The notes under the pieces: generated by a model
Seen by the model: the letters and a program-made list of their open reading frames with translations, nothing else
The model's database searches: none
What the model was told of the DNA's origin: nothing
Program-made: the position numbers and the translations under genes
Origin: Pseudomonas oryzihabitans
GTDB taxonomy: Bacteria > Pseudomonadota > Gammaproteobacteria > Pseudomonadales > Pseudomonadaceae
Direction: 5' to 3'
Assembly: GCF_006384975.1 (NCBI RefSeq)
Contig: NZ_CP021645.1
Location: 1,702,001-1,766,000 of the forward strand
Length of the DNA: 64,000 nucleotides
Shown here: positions 42,827-53,338 of the stretch, piece after piece
How positions within the stretch are numbered: the first letter of the stretch is position 1
Layout: every line of letters begins with the position of its first letter

Positions 42827-44125
42827 TCAGTTCAGGTAAGAGGACCACGAAGGCTCACTTGCATCACCTTGGGCGGTAGGAATGGGGATCCGAACGCGGC
42901 CGTTGATGGAGACAAGCATAAGGACACCTCGGTCCTGCTGGCGGGTGGCGTAGATTATCATGGTGCCATTGGGCGCAATAGTGGGCGAATCATTGAGCGT
43001 GCCGCCGGACAGCACCCGAACCGAACCACGCTGCAGATCCTGGGCACCGATCTGGAAGTTGGTGAAACCTTCCTGGCGATGGACCATGACCAGGGTTTTC
43101 TCGTCGGCCGACAGTTTCGGGTTGGCGTTGTAGTTACCCACGAAGGTCACCCGCTCGGCGCCCCCCCCATTGACATTCATCTTGTAGATCTGCGGCTTGC
43201 CGGAGCGGTCGGAGGTGAAATAGATGGACTGCCCATCCTTGCCCCAGAACGGCTCGGTGTCGATGGCGGAGTCATTGGTAACTCGACGCAGCGCCCGGCT
43301 ACCCAGATCCATGACATAGATCTCCGGGTTACCGTCCTTGGACAGCACCAGAGCCAGGCGGTTGCCGTCCGGCGAGAAGGCCGGCGCACCATTGAGGCCT
43401 TCGAAGTTGGTCAGCTGTTCGCGACGACCGGTATCGATGTATTGCAGGAAGATACGCGGACGCTTTTGCTCGAAGGACACGTAGGCGATGCGCTTGCCGT
43501 CCGGCGAGAAGCGCGGCGACAGGATCGGCTCACGGGATTGCAGCAGGGTCACGGCACGAGCGCCGTCATAGTCGGCCCGTTGCAGGGTATAGCGGGTGTT
43601 GTTCGGACCGAACCGCTCGGTGGTCACATAGAGGATGCGCGTGGAGAAAGCGCCCTTCACGCCGGTCAGCTTTTCATAGGCCTGATCGGAGATGAAGTGG
43701 GCCATGTCGCGCAACTGATCGGTGCTGCCGCCGACATTGCCGGTCATGACCTGCTGTTCGGTGGCAACGTTGAACAGGGCGTACTGAGCCTGCAGCTTGC
43801 CGCCGTTCGGGACGATGTTGCCGACCAGTACGTAACTGGCGCCCAGGGCTTTCCAGTCACGGAAGATGACTTCGCTGGCCTGGGTCGGCTGGCTCAACAT
43901 GTTCTGCCGCGGAATGGGTGCGAATACCCCTGAGTTGCGCAGGTCATCGCCAACGATGCTGGCAATGTCGTCCGGCAGGGGCTGACCACCCTGCCATCCG
44001 AACGGCACGACGGCGATCGGTATGGCGCGATCGCTACCGCTGGAGATCACCAGCGGATCGGCCGCCTGGGCGGAGCCCACCACCAGGACGAGGCCCAGCA
44101 GGATGTAACGGATCAGGGTGTTCAC
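42827..44125 (-). CDS. tolB: Tol-Pal system periplasmic protein TolB
   Basis: A 432-residue periplasmic protein that exchanges between Pal and TolA. Signal peptide 1-21 ([18 protein letters not shown]). N-terminal alpha/beta domain to about 165, then a six-bladed beta-propeller with repeated S-P-D-G/A motifs ([83 protein letters not shown]). The ATG overlaps the tolA stop by four bases. Confidence 0.96.
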   Translation of the reverse strand: MNTLIRYILLGLVLVVGSAQAADPLVISSGSDRAIPIAVVPFGWQGGQPLPDDIASIVGDDLRNSGVFAPIPRQNMLSQPTQASEVIFRDWKALGASYVLVGNIVPNGGKLQAQYALFNVATEQQVMTGNVGGSTDQLRDMAHFISDQAYEKLTGVKGAFSTRILYVTTERFGPNNTRYTLQRADYDGARAVTLLQSREPILSPRFSPDGKRIAYVSFEQKRPRIFLQYIDTGRREQLTNFEGLNGAPAFSPDGNRLALVLSKDGNPEIYVMDLGSRALRRVTNDSAIDTEPFWGKDGQSIYFTSDRSGKPQIYKMNVNGGGAERVTFVGNYNANPKLSADEKTLVMVHRQEGFTNFQIGAQDLQRGSVRVLSGGTLNDSPTIAPNGTMIIYATRQQDRGVLMLVSINGRVRIPIPTAQGDASEPSWSSYLN

Positions 44126-45225
44126 AGACTCAGGTCCTCCGGTTTGAAGATCATGCGACGCTGACGATACAGCTGATCGAAGGTTTTGCGATCCAGCTGC
44201 TGCAGCTCACGGATACGACCGACGTTACGCACGGCCGACACCGCTGAATTATCGAATTCCTTGTTGCCACTGGAGCGGGTCACCGTAGCGCTGGTGATGG
44301 TGCCATCCGGCAGCATATTGATCTGCACCTCGACACTCATACCGTTGCGTGCCGATTGCGGACGGGTCCACTGCTCGCTGACCAGACGCACGATCAGGTC
44401 ATCGAAGCTGGACGCCACCTCGTCACCCTGCTCATCGGCCAGGGCCTGCTGCCGCTGGGTGTCTTCAGACAACAATTCGGCCAGGGCCTGCGCCTTCTTG
44501 TCTTCCGCTGCCTTGCGTGCAGCTGCCTGGGCAGCCTTCTTCTTGGCTTCGTCAGCCGCTTTCTTCTTCGCCGCTTCCGCAGCCGCTTCCTTCTTGGCGG
44601 CCTCGGCAGCAGCCTTTTGTTTGGCTTCTTCCGCAGCCTTCTGCTTGGCAGCTTCTGCGGCTTTCGCCTTGGCCGCTTCATCGGCCGCCTTTTGCTTGGC
44701 GGCTTCGTCGGCTTTCTTCTTGGCGATATCCGCCTGCTTCTTCTGCTCGGCAGCCTGCTTGGCTTCCGCCACCGCCTTGGCAGACTCGGCCTGCTTCTCG
44801 GCTTCGGCCTTGGCTTCAGCGGCTTTGGCCGCCGCTTCGGCTTGCTGCGCCTTTCGAGCGTCGTCGGCTTTCTTTTGTTCCGCGGCCTCTTGCTGGGCTT
44901 CCTTCTGTTGCTGAGCCGCCTTGGCCGCCGCCGCTTCGCGCTGGGCTTCCTGTTGCTGGCGACGTTGCTCCAATTGCTCCTGCTCGTACTGTTTGGCCGC
45001 TGTCTTCTTCGCTTCCCCGGCCAGTTTCTGCTCGGTCTGGACCTGGGCTGAGCTCTTGGATTTGAGCTGCACCAGGGTCGCCTGGACGATCGGGCGGGAC
45101 TCGGGCAGCTCAGGGGCAAAGGCGAAGCTGACGAACAGCAGGCCGAATATCAGCACATGCAGGGCAACCGCCCAGATGACCGGCCAGAAATAACTTTCGG
45201 ACGACGAACGCTCGCGGTGTCGCAT
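44122..45225 (-). CDS. tolA: Cell envelope integrity protein TolA
   Basis: A 367-residue inner-membrane protein that spans the periplasm. One N-terminal membrane helix ([20 protein letters not shown]), then a very long Ala/Lys/Glu/Gln-rich helix (about 65-255, repeats such as [21 protein letters not shown]), then the globular TolA-III domain ([20 protein letters not shown]...[18 protein letters not shown]) that binds TolB and colicins or phages. It transmits proton-motive energy from TolQR to the outer membrane. ATG 45225 overlaps the tolR stop; the frame also allows a TTG one codon earlier. Confidence 0.95.
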   Translation of the reverse strand: MRHRERSSSESYFWPVIWAVALHVLIFGLLFVSFAFAPELPESRPIVQATLVQLKSKSSAQVQTEQKLAGEAKKTAAKQYEQEQLEQRRQQQEAQREAAAAKAAQQQKEAQQEAAEQKKADDARKAQQAEAAAKAAEAKAEAEKQAESAKAVAEAKQAAEQKKQADIAKKKADEAAKQKAADEAAKAKAAEAAKQKAAEEAKQKAAAEAAKKEAAAEAAKKKAADEAKKKAAQAAARKAAEDKKAQALAELLSEDTQRQQALADEQGDEVASSFDDLIVRLVSEQWTRPQSARNGMSVEVQINMLPDGTITSATVTRSSGNKEFDNSAVSAVRNVGRIRELQQLDRKTFDQLYRQRRMIFKPEDLSL

Positions 45226-45671
45226 CAAGGCGCCTCGGTAATCAACCCGACGTTGGGCACGCCGGCCTGCTGCAAGGCACCCATGGCGCCGGCGACGACC
45301 CCATAGTTGGCGGCCTTGTCACCACGGATGAATACCTGGGTGTCCGGACGCTGACGCATGATGGCACCGACTTGCTGACTCAGTTGTGACAGGGATACCG
45401 CAGTCGCGGACTTGGCCTTCTGATCCGTATCCACCTCGGAACCGACGTTCCAGTAGTAGGTACCGTCGGCCTTCACCGACACGGTAAGGATCTGCTTGTT
45501 GTTGTCCTGCGGCAGGGCCTGGCTGTCGACCTTGGGCAGGTCGACCTTCACGCCCTGGTTGAGCATGGGCGCAGTCACCATGAAGATGACCAGGAGCACC
45601 AACATCACGTCGATGTAGGGCACCACGTTCATTTCGGCGACGGGTTTGCGTTTCTGGCGGCGAGGGACCAT
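45225..45671 (-). CDS. tolR: Biopolymer transport protein TolR
   Basis: A 148-residue ExbD/TolR-family protein. The single membrane helix carries the proton-path aspartate in YIDVMLVLLVIFMVTAPML. A periplasmic domain follows (GVKVDLPKVDSQALPQ, VFIRGDKAANYGVVAGAMGALQQAG, VGLITEAP). It forms the motor with TolQ and drives TolA. It follows tolQ by 11 bp and overlaps tolA. Confidence 0.96.
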   Translation of the reverse strand: MVPRRQKRKPVAEMNVVPYIDVMLVLLVIFMVTAPMLNQGVKVDLPKVDSQALPQDNNKQILTVSVKADGTYYWNVGSEVDTDQKAKSATAVSLSQLSQQVGAIMRQRPDTQVFIRGDKAANYGVVAGAMGALQQAGVPNVGLITEAP

Positions 45672-45682
45672 GGGATACCTCT

Positions 45683-46375
45683 TTATTCGTCGCTGGTGTG
45701 GACTTTGCGGTGCAGGATGGCCTGGAATTCGTCCGCAAAGGTGTAGTAGCGGTTGATCAGCAGTTCCGAGCGGGCAGCAAAGCGGTTGTAGGCCACGACC
45801 GCGGGAATGGCGGCGAACAGACCGATGGCGGTGGCGATCAGGGCTTCGGCGATGCCGGGGGCCACGGTGGCCAGGGTCGCCTGCTGCGCGGTGGACAGGC
45901 CACGGAAGGAGTTCATGATGCCCCAGACGGTACCGAACAGACCCACGTAGGGGCTGGTGGAACCGACGGTGGCCAGGAACGGCAGGGCTTGTTCGAGCTT
46001 CTCTTCCTCACGGGAGATGGCTACGCGCATGGCCCGAGCGACACCCTCCATGACGGCATCCGGATCGACACCGGACTGCTGGCGCAGACGGGAGAATTCC
46101 TTGAAACCGGCACGGAATATCTGCTCGACACCGGAATCCGGATCGGGGTTGCTGCCGGCCTGGCGATAGAGCTTGGACAGATCGATACCTGACCAGAATT
46201 TCTCTTCGAAGGCGTCCAGCGCACGCTTGGCTGCGCGCATGGCGTTGCCGCGCTGGATGATCATGATCCAGGACGTGACGGAGGCAGCGACCAGTATGAG
46301 CATCACCAATTGCACCACCAGACTGGCGTTGGCGATGAGGCTCCACATGGACGAATGGTCGACGTTGGGTTGCAC
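45683..46375 (-). CDS. tolQ: Tol-Pal system motor protein TolQ
   Basis: A 230-residue MotA/TolQ/ExbB-family protein with three membrane helices (VVQLVMLILVAASVTSWIMI; FLATVGSTSPYVGLFGTVWG; ATAIGLFAAIPAVVAYNRFA). I place the start at a GTG at 46375: AGGAG stands 7 bp ahead, and the protein then begins VQPNVDHSSMWSLIANAS, in line with P. aeruginosa TolQ. The ATG at 46348 has no ribosome-binding site. It sits 2 bp after ybgC. Confidence 0.94.
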   Translation of the reverse strand: MQPNVDHSSMWSLIANASLVVQLVMLILVAASVTSWIMIIQRGNAMRAAKRALDAFEEKFWSGIDLSKLYRQAGSNPDPDSGVEQIFRAGFKEFSRLRQQSGVDPDAVMEGVARAMRVAISREEEKLEQALPFLATVGSTSPYVGLFGTVWGIMNSFRGLSTAQQATLATVAPGIAEALIATAIGLFAAIPAVVAYNRFAARSELLINRYYTFADEFQAILHRKVHTSDE

Positions 46376-46377
46376 GC

Positions 46378-46827
46378 TTAATCTCCTGATTGAATTGACG
46401 CCGGATTTCCGGCAAGAACCGTTCGCATGGCTTCGGGCATGGCCCTGGGCCTGAAGCTGTCGGCACGCACACAGGCGACCGTCACCCACCCTTCACAGAG
46501 CAGGACATCATCCCTAGCCCGCCTGACCTCCTGGTGAAACCTGAGGCTGGCGCGCTTCGCTTCGACCACCTCGGCACCGATCAACAACTCGTCATCCAGG
46601 CGCGCGGGCGCATGGTAGCGCGCTTCGCTGCTGTGGACGACGAAGAGTAGATTGTCCCGGGCGAGTTCGGACTGGGCATAGCCCAGCGCGCGCAGTCGCT
46701 CGGTACGGGCGCGTTCCATGAACTTGAGGTAGTTGACGTAGTAGACGATGCCGCCGGCATCGGTATCTTCGTAATAGACACGACACCTGAGGACGGGCGG
46801 CGACGGGCTCCGCGATTGCGCGTGCAT
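46378..46827 (-). CDS. ybgC: Acyl-CoA thioesterase YbgC, tol-pal operon
   Basis: A 149-residue hot-dog-fold thioesterase. The active-site motif is [20 protein letters not shown], with the catalytic Asp in DTDAGG, followed by [15 protein letters not shown]. It hydrolyses short-chain acyl-CoA or acyl-ACP at the inner membrane; its exact role in the Tol-Pal operon is not settled. It is the first gene of ybgC-tolQRAB-pal-cpoB and ends 2 bp before the tolQ start. Confidence 0.95.
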   Translation of the reverse strand: MHAQSRSPSPPVLRCRVYYEDTDAGGIVYYVNYLKFMERARTERLRALGYAQSELARDNLLFVVHSSEARYHAPARLDDELLIGAEVVEAKRASLRFHQEVRRARDDVLLCEGWVTVACVRADSFRPRAMPEAMRTVLAGNPASIQSGD

Positions 46828-46878
46828 ACTCTAGAACCTAGCCTCGCCGTTGCCAATCAGAAATGTTCGCAACTGCAT

Positions 46879-47931
46879 TTAGTTACCATTGACCTCGAAC
46901 AGATCGGGCGTACCGCCCTGGGCCAGACGCGTCGGCAGGTTGAGACCGAAGTGCAGATAGGCGTGCCGGGTCACCACCCGTCCGCGCGGCGTGCGCATGA
47001 TATAGCCTTGCTGGATCAGATAGGGTTCCAGCACGTCTTCGATGGTGTGACGCTCTTCGCTGATGGCGGCGGCGAGACTGTCCACGCCGACCGGGCCGCC
47101 GTCGAACTTGTCGATCATGGTCAGCAGCAGGCGACGATCCTGGTGGTCGAAGCCCTGGGCATCGACGTCCAGCAGATCGAGGGCGCGGCTGGCGATGTCG
47201 TGACTGATGTGGCCCTGCCCACGGACTTCGGCGAAGTCCCGTACCCGGCGCAACAGGCGGTTGGCGATCCGCGGCGTACCCCGCGCCCGACGAGCGATTT
47301 CCAGGGCGCCTTCGGCTTCGATGGCCAGCCCCAGGATGCCGGCGGAACGGGTGACGATGGTGGCGAGGTCCGCGGTACCGTAGAACTCCAGGCGCTGGAC
47401 GATCCCGAAGCGGTCACGCAGCGGGTTGGTCAGCATGCCGGCCCGGGTGGTGGCCCCGACCAGGGTGAAGGGCGGCAGATCGAGCTTGATGGAGCGCGCG
47501 GCCGGGCCTTCGCCAATCATGATGTCGAGTTGGTAGTCCTCCATCGCCGGATAGAGTACCTCTTCGACGATGGGCGACAGCCGATGGATCTCGTCGATGA
47601 AGAGCACATCGCCCGCTTCCAGGTTGGTCAGCAGAGCGGCGAGATCACCCGGGCGCTCCAGTACAGGGCCGGAGGTGCTCTTCAGGGAAACTCCCATTTC
47701 CTGGGCGATGATGTTGGCCAGGGTGGTCTTGCCCAGACCGGGCGGGCCGAAGATCAGGGTGTGGTCGAGGGCCTCTCCCCTGCCCTTGGCGGCCTGGATG
47801 AACAGCCCCATCTGGTCGCGCACCACCGGCTGGCCGATGTAGTCCGCCAGGCGCACCGGGCGGATGGCGCGGTCCTGGAATTCTTCACGGTCGCGGCCGC
47901 TGCCCGAGATGAGACGATCGGTTTCTATCAT
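46879..47931 (-). CDS. ruvB: Holliday junction branch migration ATPase RuvB
   Basis: A 350-residue AAA+ motor that drives branch migration of Holliday junctions with RuvA. Walker [16 protein letters not shown], Walker [14 protein letters not shown], sensor 1 in [13 protein letters not shown], and the arginine finger region [16 protein letters not shown]. The C-terminal winged helix ends [20 protein letters not shown]. It follows ruvA by 4 bp in ruvCAB. Confidence 0.97.
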   Translation of the reverse strand: MIETDRLISGSGRDREEFQDRAIRPVRLADYIGQPVVRDQMGLFIQAAKGRGEALDHTLIFGPPGLGKTTLANIIAQEMGVSLKSTSGPVLERPGDLAALLTNLEAGDVLFIDEIHRLSPIVEEVLYPAMEDYQLDIMIGEGPAARSIKLDLPPFTLVGATTRAGMLTNPLRDRFGIVQRLEFYGTADLATIVTRSAGILGLAIEAEGALEIARRARGTPRIANRLLRRVRDFAEVRGQGHISHDIASRALDLLDVDAQGFDHQDRRLLLTMIDKFDGGPVGVDSLAAAISEERHTIEDVLEPYLIQQGYIMRTPRGRVVTRHAYLHFGLNLPTRLAQGGTPDLFEVNGN

Positions 47932-47935
47932 GGGA

Positions 47936-48538
47936 TCAGACCATGCCCTTCAGGGCGCGACGGATGAGTTCCTCGCTGGAAAGGTCTTTCCCTTCCACGG
48001 CGGCGACGGCGCGACTGGCTTCCTGCGGTTTGAAGCCCAGGGCGACCAGGGCGCTGACCGCATCGGCCTCGGCACTGGCAGCGACCGGCGCCTGGTTCGG
48101 CAGCACCAGGGGCGCGATGGTGGGCAGATTTTCCCAGGCCTTGAATCTGTCCTTCAGTTCGACCAGCAGGCGCTCGGCGGTCTTCTTGCCCACCCCCGGC
48201 ACCTTGACCAGGACGGAGGTGTCCTGGGCCTGAACACAGCGAACCAATTCATCCACCTCGAGACTGGACATCAACGCCAGGGCCAGCTTGGGGCCGACAC
48301 CATTGAGTCGGATCAGCTCGCGAAACAGCTCACGCTCGCGTTTTTCCCCGAACCCGTACAGCAGGTGCGCATCTTCCCGTACCACGAGGTGGGTATGCAA
48401 TGTGACGACCTCACCCTGGGCCGGCAGCCGATAAAGGGTCGTCATGGGCACCTCGACCTCGTAGCCGACCCCGCCCACGTCGAGCAGGAGATGGGGCGGC
48501 TGCTTGTCCGCCAGGGTGCCACGTAGACGACCGATCAC
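47936..48538 (-). CDS. ruvA: Holliday junction DNA-binding protein RuvA
   Basis: A 200-residue protein that binds the four-way junction as a tetramer. N-terminal OB domain ([31 protein letters not shown]), two helix-hairpin-helix motifs ([16 protein letters not shown] and [19 protein letters not shown]), and a C-terminal domain ([20 protein letters not shown]) that contacts RuvB. Standard length. Second gene of ruvCAB. Confidence 0.97.
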   Translation of the reverse strand: MIGRLRGTLADKQPPHLLLDVGGVGYEVEVPMTTLYRLPAQGEVVTLHTHLVVREDAHLLYGFGEKRERELFRELIRLNGVGPKLALALMSSLEVDELVRCVQAQDTSVLVKVPGVGKKTAERLLVELKDRFKAWENLPTIAPLVLPNQAPVAASAEADAVSALVALGFKPQEASRAVAAVEGKDLSSEELIRRALKGMV

Positions 48539-48583
48539 AGGGATACCTTCCTACCGTTGGAGCGAGATGTTTGGCGGATGAGA

Positions 48584-49147
48584 CTAGAGGCGCAGGCGAC
48601 CGCCACGACGGCGGGTCGCGAGCAGGCCATGGGGCACCAGGCTCTGCCGGGTATGGGCATGGCAGAGGGCGATGGCCAGGGCATCGGAGGCGTCGATCTG
48701 GGGCTTCTCGGTCAACCGGAGCAGGTGCATGACCATCAGCATCACCTGCTGCTTGTCCGCTCCGCCGCTACCGACCACGGCCTGCTTGACCTGGCTCGCG
48801 GTGTATTCGCTGATTTCCAGGCCACCCTCGGCACCGGCGACGATGGCCGCGCCGCGGGCCTGACCCAGCTTGAGCGCCGAGTCGGCGTTGCGCGCCATGA
48901 ACACCTGCTCGATGCCCATGGTCACCGGCCCGTATTGGGCAATGACATCGCGCACGCCGCGGTAGACGATCTGCAGCCGCTCCGGCAAGGGACCGTTGCC
49001 CGTGCGGATGCAGCCAGAGGCCACGTATTCGCAGCCACGCCCGGTGTCGCGCACCACGCCAAAGCCGGTCAGCCGGGAGCCGGGGTCGATCCCCAGCACC
49101 AGGGTTCCGCCAGCCGGGTCGAACGGCGCGCGCTCATAGAGGGACAT
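48584..49147 (-). CDS. ruvC: Holliday junction resolvase RuvC
   Basis: A 187-residue RNase H-fold endonuclease that cuts Holliday junctions. The first catalytic Asp is in [17 protein letters not shown], the Glu in [21 protein letters not shown], and the closing acidic pair in [14 protein letters not shown]. The protein is about 13 residues longer at the N-terminus than the usual 173-174. The ATG overlaps the yebC stop; an internal GTG in TLVLGID would give the usual length but has no clear ribosome-binding site. Confidence 0.95.
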   Translation of the reverse strand: MSLYERAPFDPAGGTLVLGIDPGSRLTGFGVVRDTGRGCEYVASGCIRTGNGPLPERLQIVYRGVRDVIAQYGPVTMGIEQVFMARNADSALKLGQARGAAIVAGAEGGLEISEYTASQVKQAVVGSGGADKQQVMLMVMHLLRLTEKPQIDASDALAIALCHAHTRQSLVPHGLLATRRRGGRLRL

Positions 49148-49893
49148 CAGCCGAGCTGCGCCATGACGTCGTCGGGAATGTCGGCGTTGGAGTAGACGTT
49201 CTGCACGTCGTCCAAGTCTTCGAGCATGTCGATCAGCTTGAGCACCTTCTGCGCCGTTTCCAGATCCAGGGTCGCGGAGGTCGAGGGGATCATGGTCACC
49301 TCGGCTTCGTCGGCCTTGTAGCCGGCAGCGGTCAGGGCTTCGTTGACGGCGATGAAGTCGGCGAAGCTGGTGAAGACGTCGATGGAGCCATCATCGTTGG
49401 CCACCACGTCATCGGCACCCGCTTCCAGGGCGGCTTCCATCAGGGCGTCCTCGTCCAGGCCGGGCGCGTAGCTGATCTGGCCCTTGCGCTCGAAGAGGTA
49501 GGCCACCGAGCCATCGGTGCCCAGGTTGCCACCGCACTTGTTGAAGGCATGACGAACCTCGGCCGCGGTGCGGTTGCGGTTGTCGGTCATGGCTTCGACG
49601 ATGAGGGCGACACCGCTCGGGGCGTAGCCTTCATAGGTCAGCTCCTCGACGTTCTCGCCTTCGCCGGCGCCCACGCCGCGGGCGATGGCCCGGTCGATGG
49701 TGTCGCGGGTCATGTTGGCGGTGAGCGCCTTGTCCACGGCCAGGCGCAGACGGGGGTTATCCGCCGGCACGCCGCCGCCCTGGCGCGCAGCCACGGTCAG
49801 TTCACGGATGATCTTGGTGAAGATCTTGCCTTTCTTGGCGTCCTGACGCTCTTTGCGGTGCTTGATGTTGGCCCATTTGGAATGACCGGCCAT
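49147..49893 (-). CDS. yebC: YebC/PmpR-family protein
   Basis: A 248-residue cytoplasmic protein starting [20 protein letters not shown], the family hallmark. It then has [58 protein letters not shown] and the acidic C-terminal [19 protein letters not shown]. Members act as transcriptional regulators or, in recent work, as ribosome-associated helpers at proline-rich stalls. It overlaps ruvC and lies downstream of aspS, 107 bp away. Confidence 0.96.
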   Translation of the reverse strand: MAGHSKWANIKHRKERQDAKKGKIFTKIIRELTVAARQGGGVPADNPRLRLAVDKALTANMTRDTIDRAIARGVGAGEGENVEELTYEGYAPSGVALIVEAMTDNRNRTAAEVRHAFNKCGGNLGTDGSVAYLFERKGQISYAPGLDEDALMEAALEAGADDVVANDDGSIDVFTSFADFIAVNEALTAAGYKADEAEVTMIPSTSATLDLETAQKVLKLIDMLEDLDDVQNVYSNADIPDDVMAQLG

Positions 49894-50000
49894 GAGCTAC
49901 TCCATTGTCTTGACGAGAACTGCGCCGGGCGACTAGGCCATGCGCAGTGGAACGAAGAAACGGAAGGCGCCCTCCTCGGGCCGCCCTCCTCCGGTATGGC

Positions 50001-51776
50001 TTATTCCGCCTTGGGCTGCTCGCGCAGGCGGATATGCAGTTCGCGCAGGGCCTTGGCGTCGACCGCGCTGGGCGCCTGGGTCATGACGTCGGCGGCGCTC
50101 TGGGTCTTCGGGAAGGCGATGACTTCGCGAATCGACGAGGCGCCGGTCATCAGCATCACCAGGCGATCCAGGCCGAAGGCCAGACCACCGTGGGGCGGGG
50201 CGCCGAATTTCAGGGCATCCAGCAGGAAGCCGAATTTCTCTTCCTGCTCTTCCTCGCTGATCCCCAGCACCTCGAAGACGGCCTGCTGCATCTTCTTGTC
50301 GTGGATACGGATGGAACCGCCGCCCAGCTCGGTGCCGTTGAGCACCATGTCGTAGGCGCGCGACAGCGCGGCACCGGGGTTGGCCTTGAGCTCGTCCGGG
50401 CTGCACTTGGGCGAAGTGAAGGGGTGGTGCATGGCGGTCAGGCTGCCGTCGTCGTTCTCCTCGAACATCGGGAAGTCGATCACCCACAGCGGCGCCCACT
50501 CGCAGGTCAGCAGCTTCAGGTCGTGGCCGAGCTTGATGCGCAGCGAGCCCAGGGCCTCGGAGACGATCTTGGTCTTGTCCGCACCGAAGAAGACGATATC
50601 GCCATCGACCGCATCGACGCGGTCGAGGATGACGTTGATGTTGTCCAGCGGGATGTTCTTGACGATCGGCGACTGCAGACCCTCGACCCCGGCGGCACGC
50701 TCGTTGACCTTGATGTAGGCCAGACCCTTGGCGCCGTAAATGCCGACGAACTTGGTGTAGTCGTCGATCTGCTTGCGCGGCATGCTCGCCCCGCCCGGTA
50801 CCCGCAGGGCAGCGACGCGGCACTTGGGATCGTTGGCCGGACCGGCGAAGACCTTGAAATCGACGTCCTTGAGCTGGTCTTCCACGTCCACCAGCTCCAG
50901 CGGGATACGCAGGTCCGGCTTGTCCGAGCCGAAGCGACGCATGGCTTCGGCCAGGGTCATGTGCGGCAGTTCGCCGAACTCGACGTCCAGGACTTCCTTG
51001 AACAGGTTGCGCACCATGGTCTCGGTGATGTCCATGATGTCTTGTTCATCGAGGAAGCTGGTCTCGATGTCGATCTGGGTGAATTCCGGCTGGCGGTCGG
51101 CGCGCAGGTCCTCGTCGCGGAAGCACTTGGCGATCTGGTAGTAGCGGTCGAAGCCGGCGACCATCAGCAGCTGCTTGAACAGCTGGGGCGACTGCGGCAG
51201 GGCGAAGAAGCTGCCGGGATGGGTGCGGCTGGGCACCAGGTAGTCGCGGGCACCCTCGGGGGTGGCGCGGGTCAGGATCGGCGTCTCGACGTCGAGGAAG
51301 CCGTTTTCGTCCAGGTAGCGGCGGATGCTGGAGGTGATGCGCGAGCGTAGCTTGAGCTTCTCGGCCATTTCCGGGCGACGCAGGTCGATGAAGCGGTAAC
51401 GCAGGCGGGTTTCCTCGCCGACGTCGGTGTATTCGTTGAGCGGGAACGGTGGGGTTTCCGCCTCGTTGAGCACGTCCAGCTCGTAGCCCAGCACCTCGAT
51501 GGCGCCGGACGCCATGTTGGCGTTGCGCGCGCCTTCGGGACGCAGCCGCACCTTGCCGGTGATCTTGACCACGTACTCGCTGCGCACGCGGTCGGCCTTG
51601 GCGAAGGTCTCGGCGCGATCCGGATCGAACACCACCTGGGCCAGGCCTTCGCGATCGCGGATGTCGAGGAAGATGACCCCGCCGTGGTCACGGCGGCGGT
51701 GGACCCAACCGCAGAGGGTGATTTCCTGGCCGTCCAGGCTCTCGTTCAACTGGCCGCAATAGTGGCTGCGCATCAT
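50001..51776 (-). CDS. aspS: Aspartyl-tRNA synthetase AspS
   Basis: A 591-residue class II synthetase of the bacterial type. N-terminal anticodon-binding OB domain ([21 protein letters not shown]), catalytic motifs [39 protein letters not shown] (motif 2) and [14 protein letters not shown] (motif 3), and the bacterial GAD insertion (about 300-420, containing [11 protein letters not shown]). Pseudomonads generally lack a separate asparaginyl enzyme route in some species, so it may be non-discriminating; this cannot be read here. Confidence 0.97.
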   Translation of the reverse strand: MMRSHYCGQLNESLDGQEITLCGWVHRRRDHGGVIFLDIRDREGLAQVVFDPDRAETFAKADRVRSEYVVKITGKVRLRPEGARNANMASGAIEVLGYELDVLNEAETPPFPLNEYTDVGEETRLRYRFIDLRRPEMAEKLKLRSRITSSIRRYLDENGFLDVETPILTRATPEGARDYLVPSRTHPGSFFALPQSPQLFKQLLMVAGFDRYYQIAKCFRDEDLRADRQPEFTQIDIETSFLDEQDIMDITETMVRNLFKEVLDVEFGELPHMTLAEAMRRFGSDKPDLRIPLELVDVEDQLKDVDFKVFAGPANDPKCRVAALRVPGGASMPRKQIDDYTKFVGIYGAKGLAYIKVNERAAGVEGLQSPIVKNIPLDNINVILDRVDAVDGDIVFFGADKTKIVSEALGSLRIKLGHDLKLLTCEWAPLWVIDFPMFEENDDGSLTAMHHPFTSPKCSPDELKANPGAALSRAYDMVLNGTELGGGSIRIHDKKMQQAVFEVLGISEEEQEEKFGFLLDALKFGAPPHGGLAFGLDRLVMLMTGASSIREVIAFPKTQSAADVMTQAPSAVDAKALRELHIRLREQPKAE

Positions 51777-51988
51777 GATGGTGTTTTCGCTTCTCTAGAA
51801 CAGGCTGAATGCGTGGAGGCGCCAAGCCGGCAAGACCGGGCGCTCGACAGAACGGGGGATTCTATATCATCCGTCACGATTTTACCGTAGCAGGCCACGC
51901 AGCTCGACACGTGAACACTGGCTAAACGGCCAGCGGTTCTGTGATAGCCTCGAAGCCTTTCGCAACCGACCGCACAGGAGCCATAAGA

Positions 51989-52459
51989 ATGGAAATCAAC
52001 ATCGGAATCGCTGAACAGGATCGCGCCGAGATCGCCGCCGGCCTGTCGCGCCTCTTGGCCGATACCTACACCCTGTACCTGAAGACCCATAACTTCCACT
52101 GGAACGTAACCGGGCCGATGTTCAACACCCTGCACCTGATGTTCGAGACCCAGTACACCGAACTGGCGGTGGCCGTGGACGACATCGCCGAGCGTATTCG
52201 CGCCCTGGGTTTCCCGGCGCCCGGCACCTATGCCGCCTATGCGCGCCTGTCGAGCATCAAGGAAGAGGAAGGGGTACCGGACGCCCAGGAGATGATCCGC
52301 CTGCTGGTCCAGGGCCAGGAAGCCGTGGTGCGTACCGCCCGGGGCATCTTCCCGCTGCTGGACAAGGTCAACGACGAGCCCACCGCCGATCTGCTGACCC
52401 AGCGCATGCAGACCCACGAGAAGACCGCCTGGATGCTGCGCAGCCTGCTCGCCGCCTGA
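51989..52459 (+). CDS. dps: Dps-family DNA-protecting ferritin-like protein
   Basis: A 156-residue ferritin-like protein. The ferroxidase ligands typical of Dps are visible in [17 protein letters not shown] (His) and [23 protein letters not shown] (Asp and Glu). Dps dodecamers oxidise and store iron and shield DNA from peroxide. CAGGAG lies 8 bp ahead of ATG 51989; a frame opening at 51941 adds 16 residues without family support. A hairpin (52467-52496) follows it. Confidence 0.93.
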   Translation: MEINIGIAEQDRAEIAAGLSRLLADTYTLYLKTHNFHWNVTGPMFNTLHLMFETQYTELAVAVDDIAERIRALGFPAPGTYAAYARLSSIKEEEGVPDAQEMIRLLVQGQEAVVRTARGIFPLLDKVNDEPTADLLTQRMQTHEKTAWMLRSLLAA

Positions 52460-52466
52460 CTTGCCC

Positions 52467-52496
52467 CACTGTCGCGGGCCACGGCCTGCGACAGTG
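52467..52496. terminator. Hairpin after dps
   Basis: CACTGTCGC (52467-52475) and GCGACAGTG (52488-52496) form a perfect stem extended by GG/CC pairs. There is no T-run, so it may be a weak or rho-assisted terminator or a transcript-end stabiliser. Confidence 0.5.
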
Positions 52497-52625
52497 CCAC
52501 GATTGAGCCGCCTTCACCTTTTCGGTTTAATAAGGACGCGCGTTCTGCGCCGGGTCACGCCGCTGCCATGCATCGCCTTGGCAGTTTCGGCAGACCCGCG
52601 TTCTTGACTCCAAGGTGATTTCACA

Positions 52626-53270
52626 TTGAACACGTTATCTACTGTCCATGTCGTGGTGGGCGCTGCTGCGCTCTTGTTATCGGCTATTCCCGGACTGCAG
52701 TCCGACACCTCTTCCTTCGATCAACCCGAGTCCATCCATCTGGCCCTGCTGGGTCTTGCCACCCTCCTCTTCACTCCCTTCTCCCGCAGCCGCAGCAGCG
52801 GCACCCAGAAAATCGCCAGCGCCCTGCTGGTGCTCGCCGTCGTGGTGCAAACCTTCATCCTGCTCGCACCGCTCTCCCACATCGGCGGCGTACCCGCTGA
52901 ATTGCTGCCCCTGGGCATGACCCTGGTCGCCGCCCTGGCCAGCCTGCCGGAGAAGTTTCGCGCTCCGGCCAGCGGCACCGCCGCAGTCGAACCCGAGGCG
53001 CGTCCGCGGCCGACGGTTCGCCCGACTCCGGTCGCCGCCGCCCCGGCACGTCCGCTGGCCGATGACCGCGAGCGCGGCACGGTGAAGTGGTTCAACACCT
53101 CCAAGGGCTTCGGCTTCATTTCCCGCGACACCGGCGACGATATCTTCGTGCATTTCCGGGCGATCCGCGGCGAAGGCCACCGGGTACTGATGGAAGGTCA
53201 GCGCGTGGAGTTCTCGGTGATCCAGCGCGACAAGGGTCTACAGGCCGAAGACGTGGTCATCGCGGCCTGA
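52626..53270 (+). CDS. Membrane-anchored cold-shock-domain protein
   Basis: A 214-residue fusion. Residues 1-115 hold about four hydrophobic helices ([70 protein letters not shown]). Residues 116-146 are a Pro/Ala/Arg linker. Residues 147-214 are a cold-shock domain ([15 protein letters not shown] with RNP1 and DIFVHF with RNP2), which binds single-stranded RNA or DNA. It would hold an RNA-binding domain at the inner face of the membrane. The start is a TTG with AAGGTGA ahead. The same order (dps, then this gene) occurs in P. aeruginosa as I recall. Confidence 0.85.
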   Translation: MNTLSTVHVVVGAAALLLSAIPGLQSDTSSFDQPESIHLALLGLATLLFTPFSRSRSSGTQKIASALLVLAVVVQTFILLAPLSHIGGVPAELLPLGMTLVAALASLPEKFRAPASGTAAVEPEARPRPTVRPTPVAAAPARPLADDRERGTVKWFNTSKGFGFISRDTGDDIFVHFRAIRGEGHRVLMEGQRVEFSVIQRDKGLQAEDVVIAA

Positions 53271-53280
53271 TCCTGCCGGC

Positions 53281-53316
53281 AAAAACAAAGGCCGCCCTCG
53301 GGCGGCCTTTGTTTTT
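53281..53316. terminator. Bidirectional rho-independent terminator
   Basis: AAAAACAAAGGCCGCCC-TC-GGGCGGCCTTTGTTTTT: a near-perfect 17-bp palindrome with A- and T-runs on both sides. It serves the convergent cold-shock protein and sulfatase genes. Confidence 0.93.
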
Positions 53317-53338
53317 GGGCGTGAGTCCGGGGCGGCAG

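Noticed and set aside
44186-45051. Two hydrophobic, Ala/Leu/Phe-rich plus-strand frames opposite tolA that resemble membrane proteins
   Set aside because: Their hydrophobicity is the reverse complement of the Lys/Ala/Glu repeats of the TolA helix; no ribosome-binding site.
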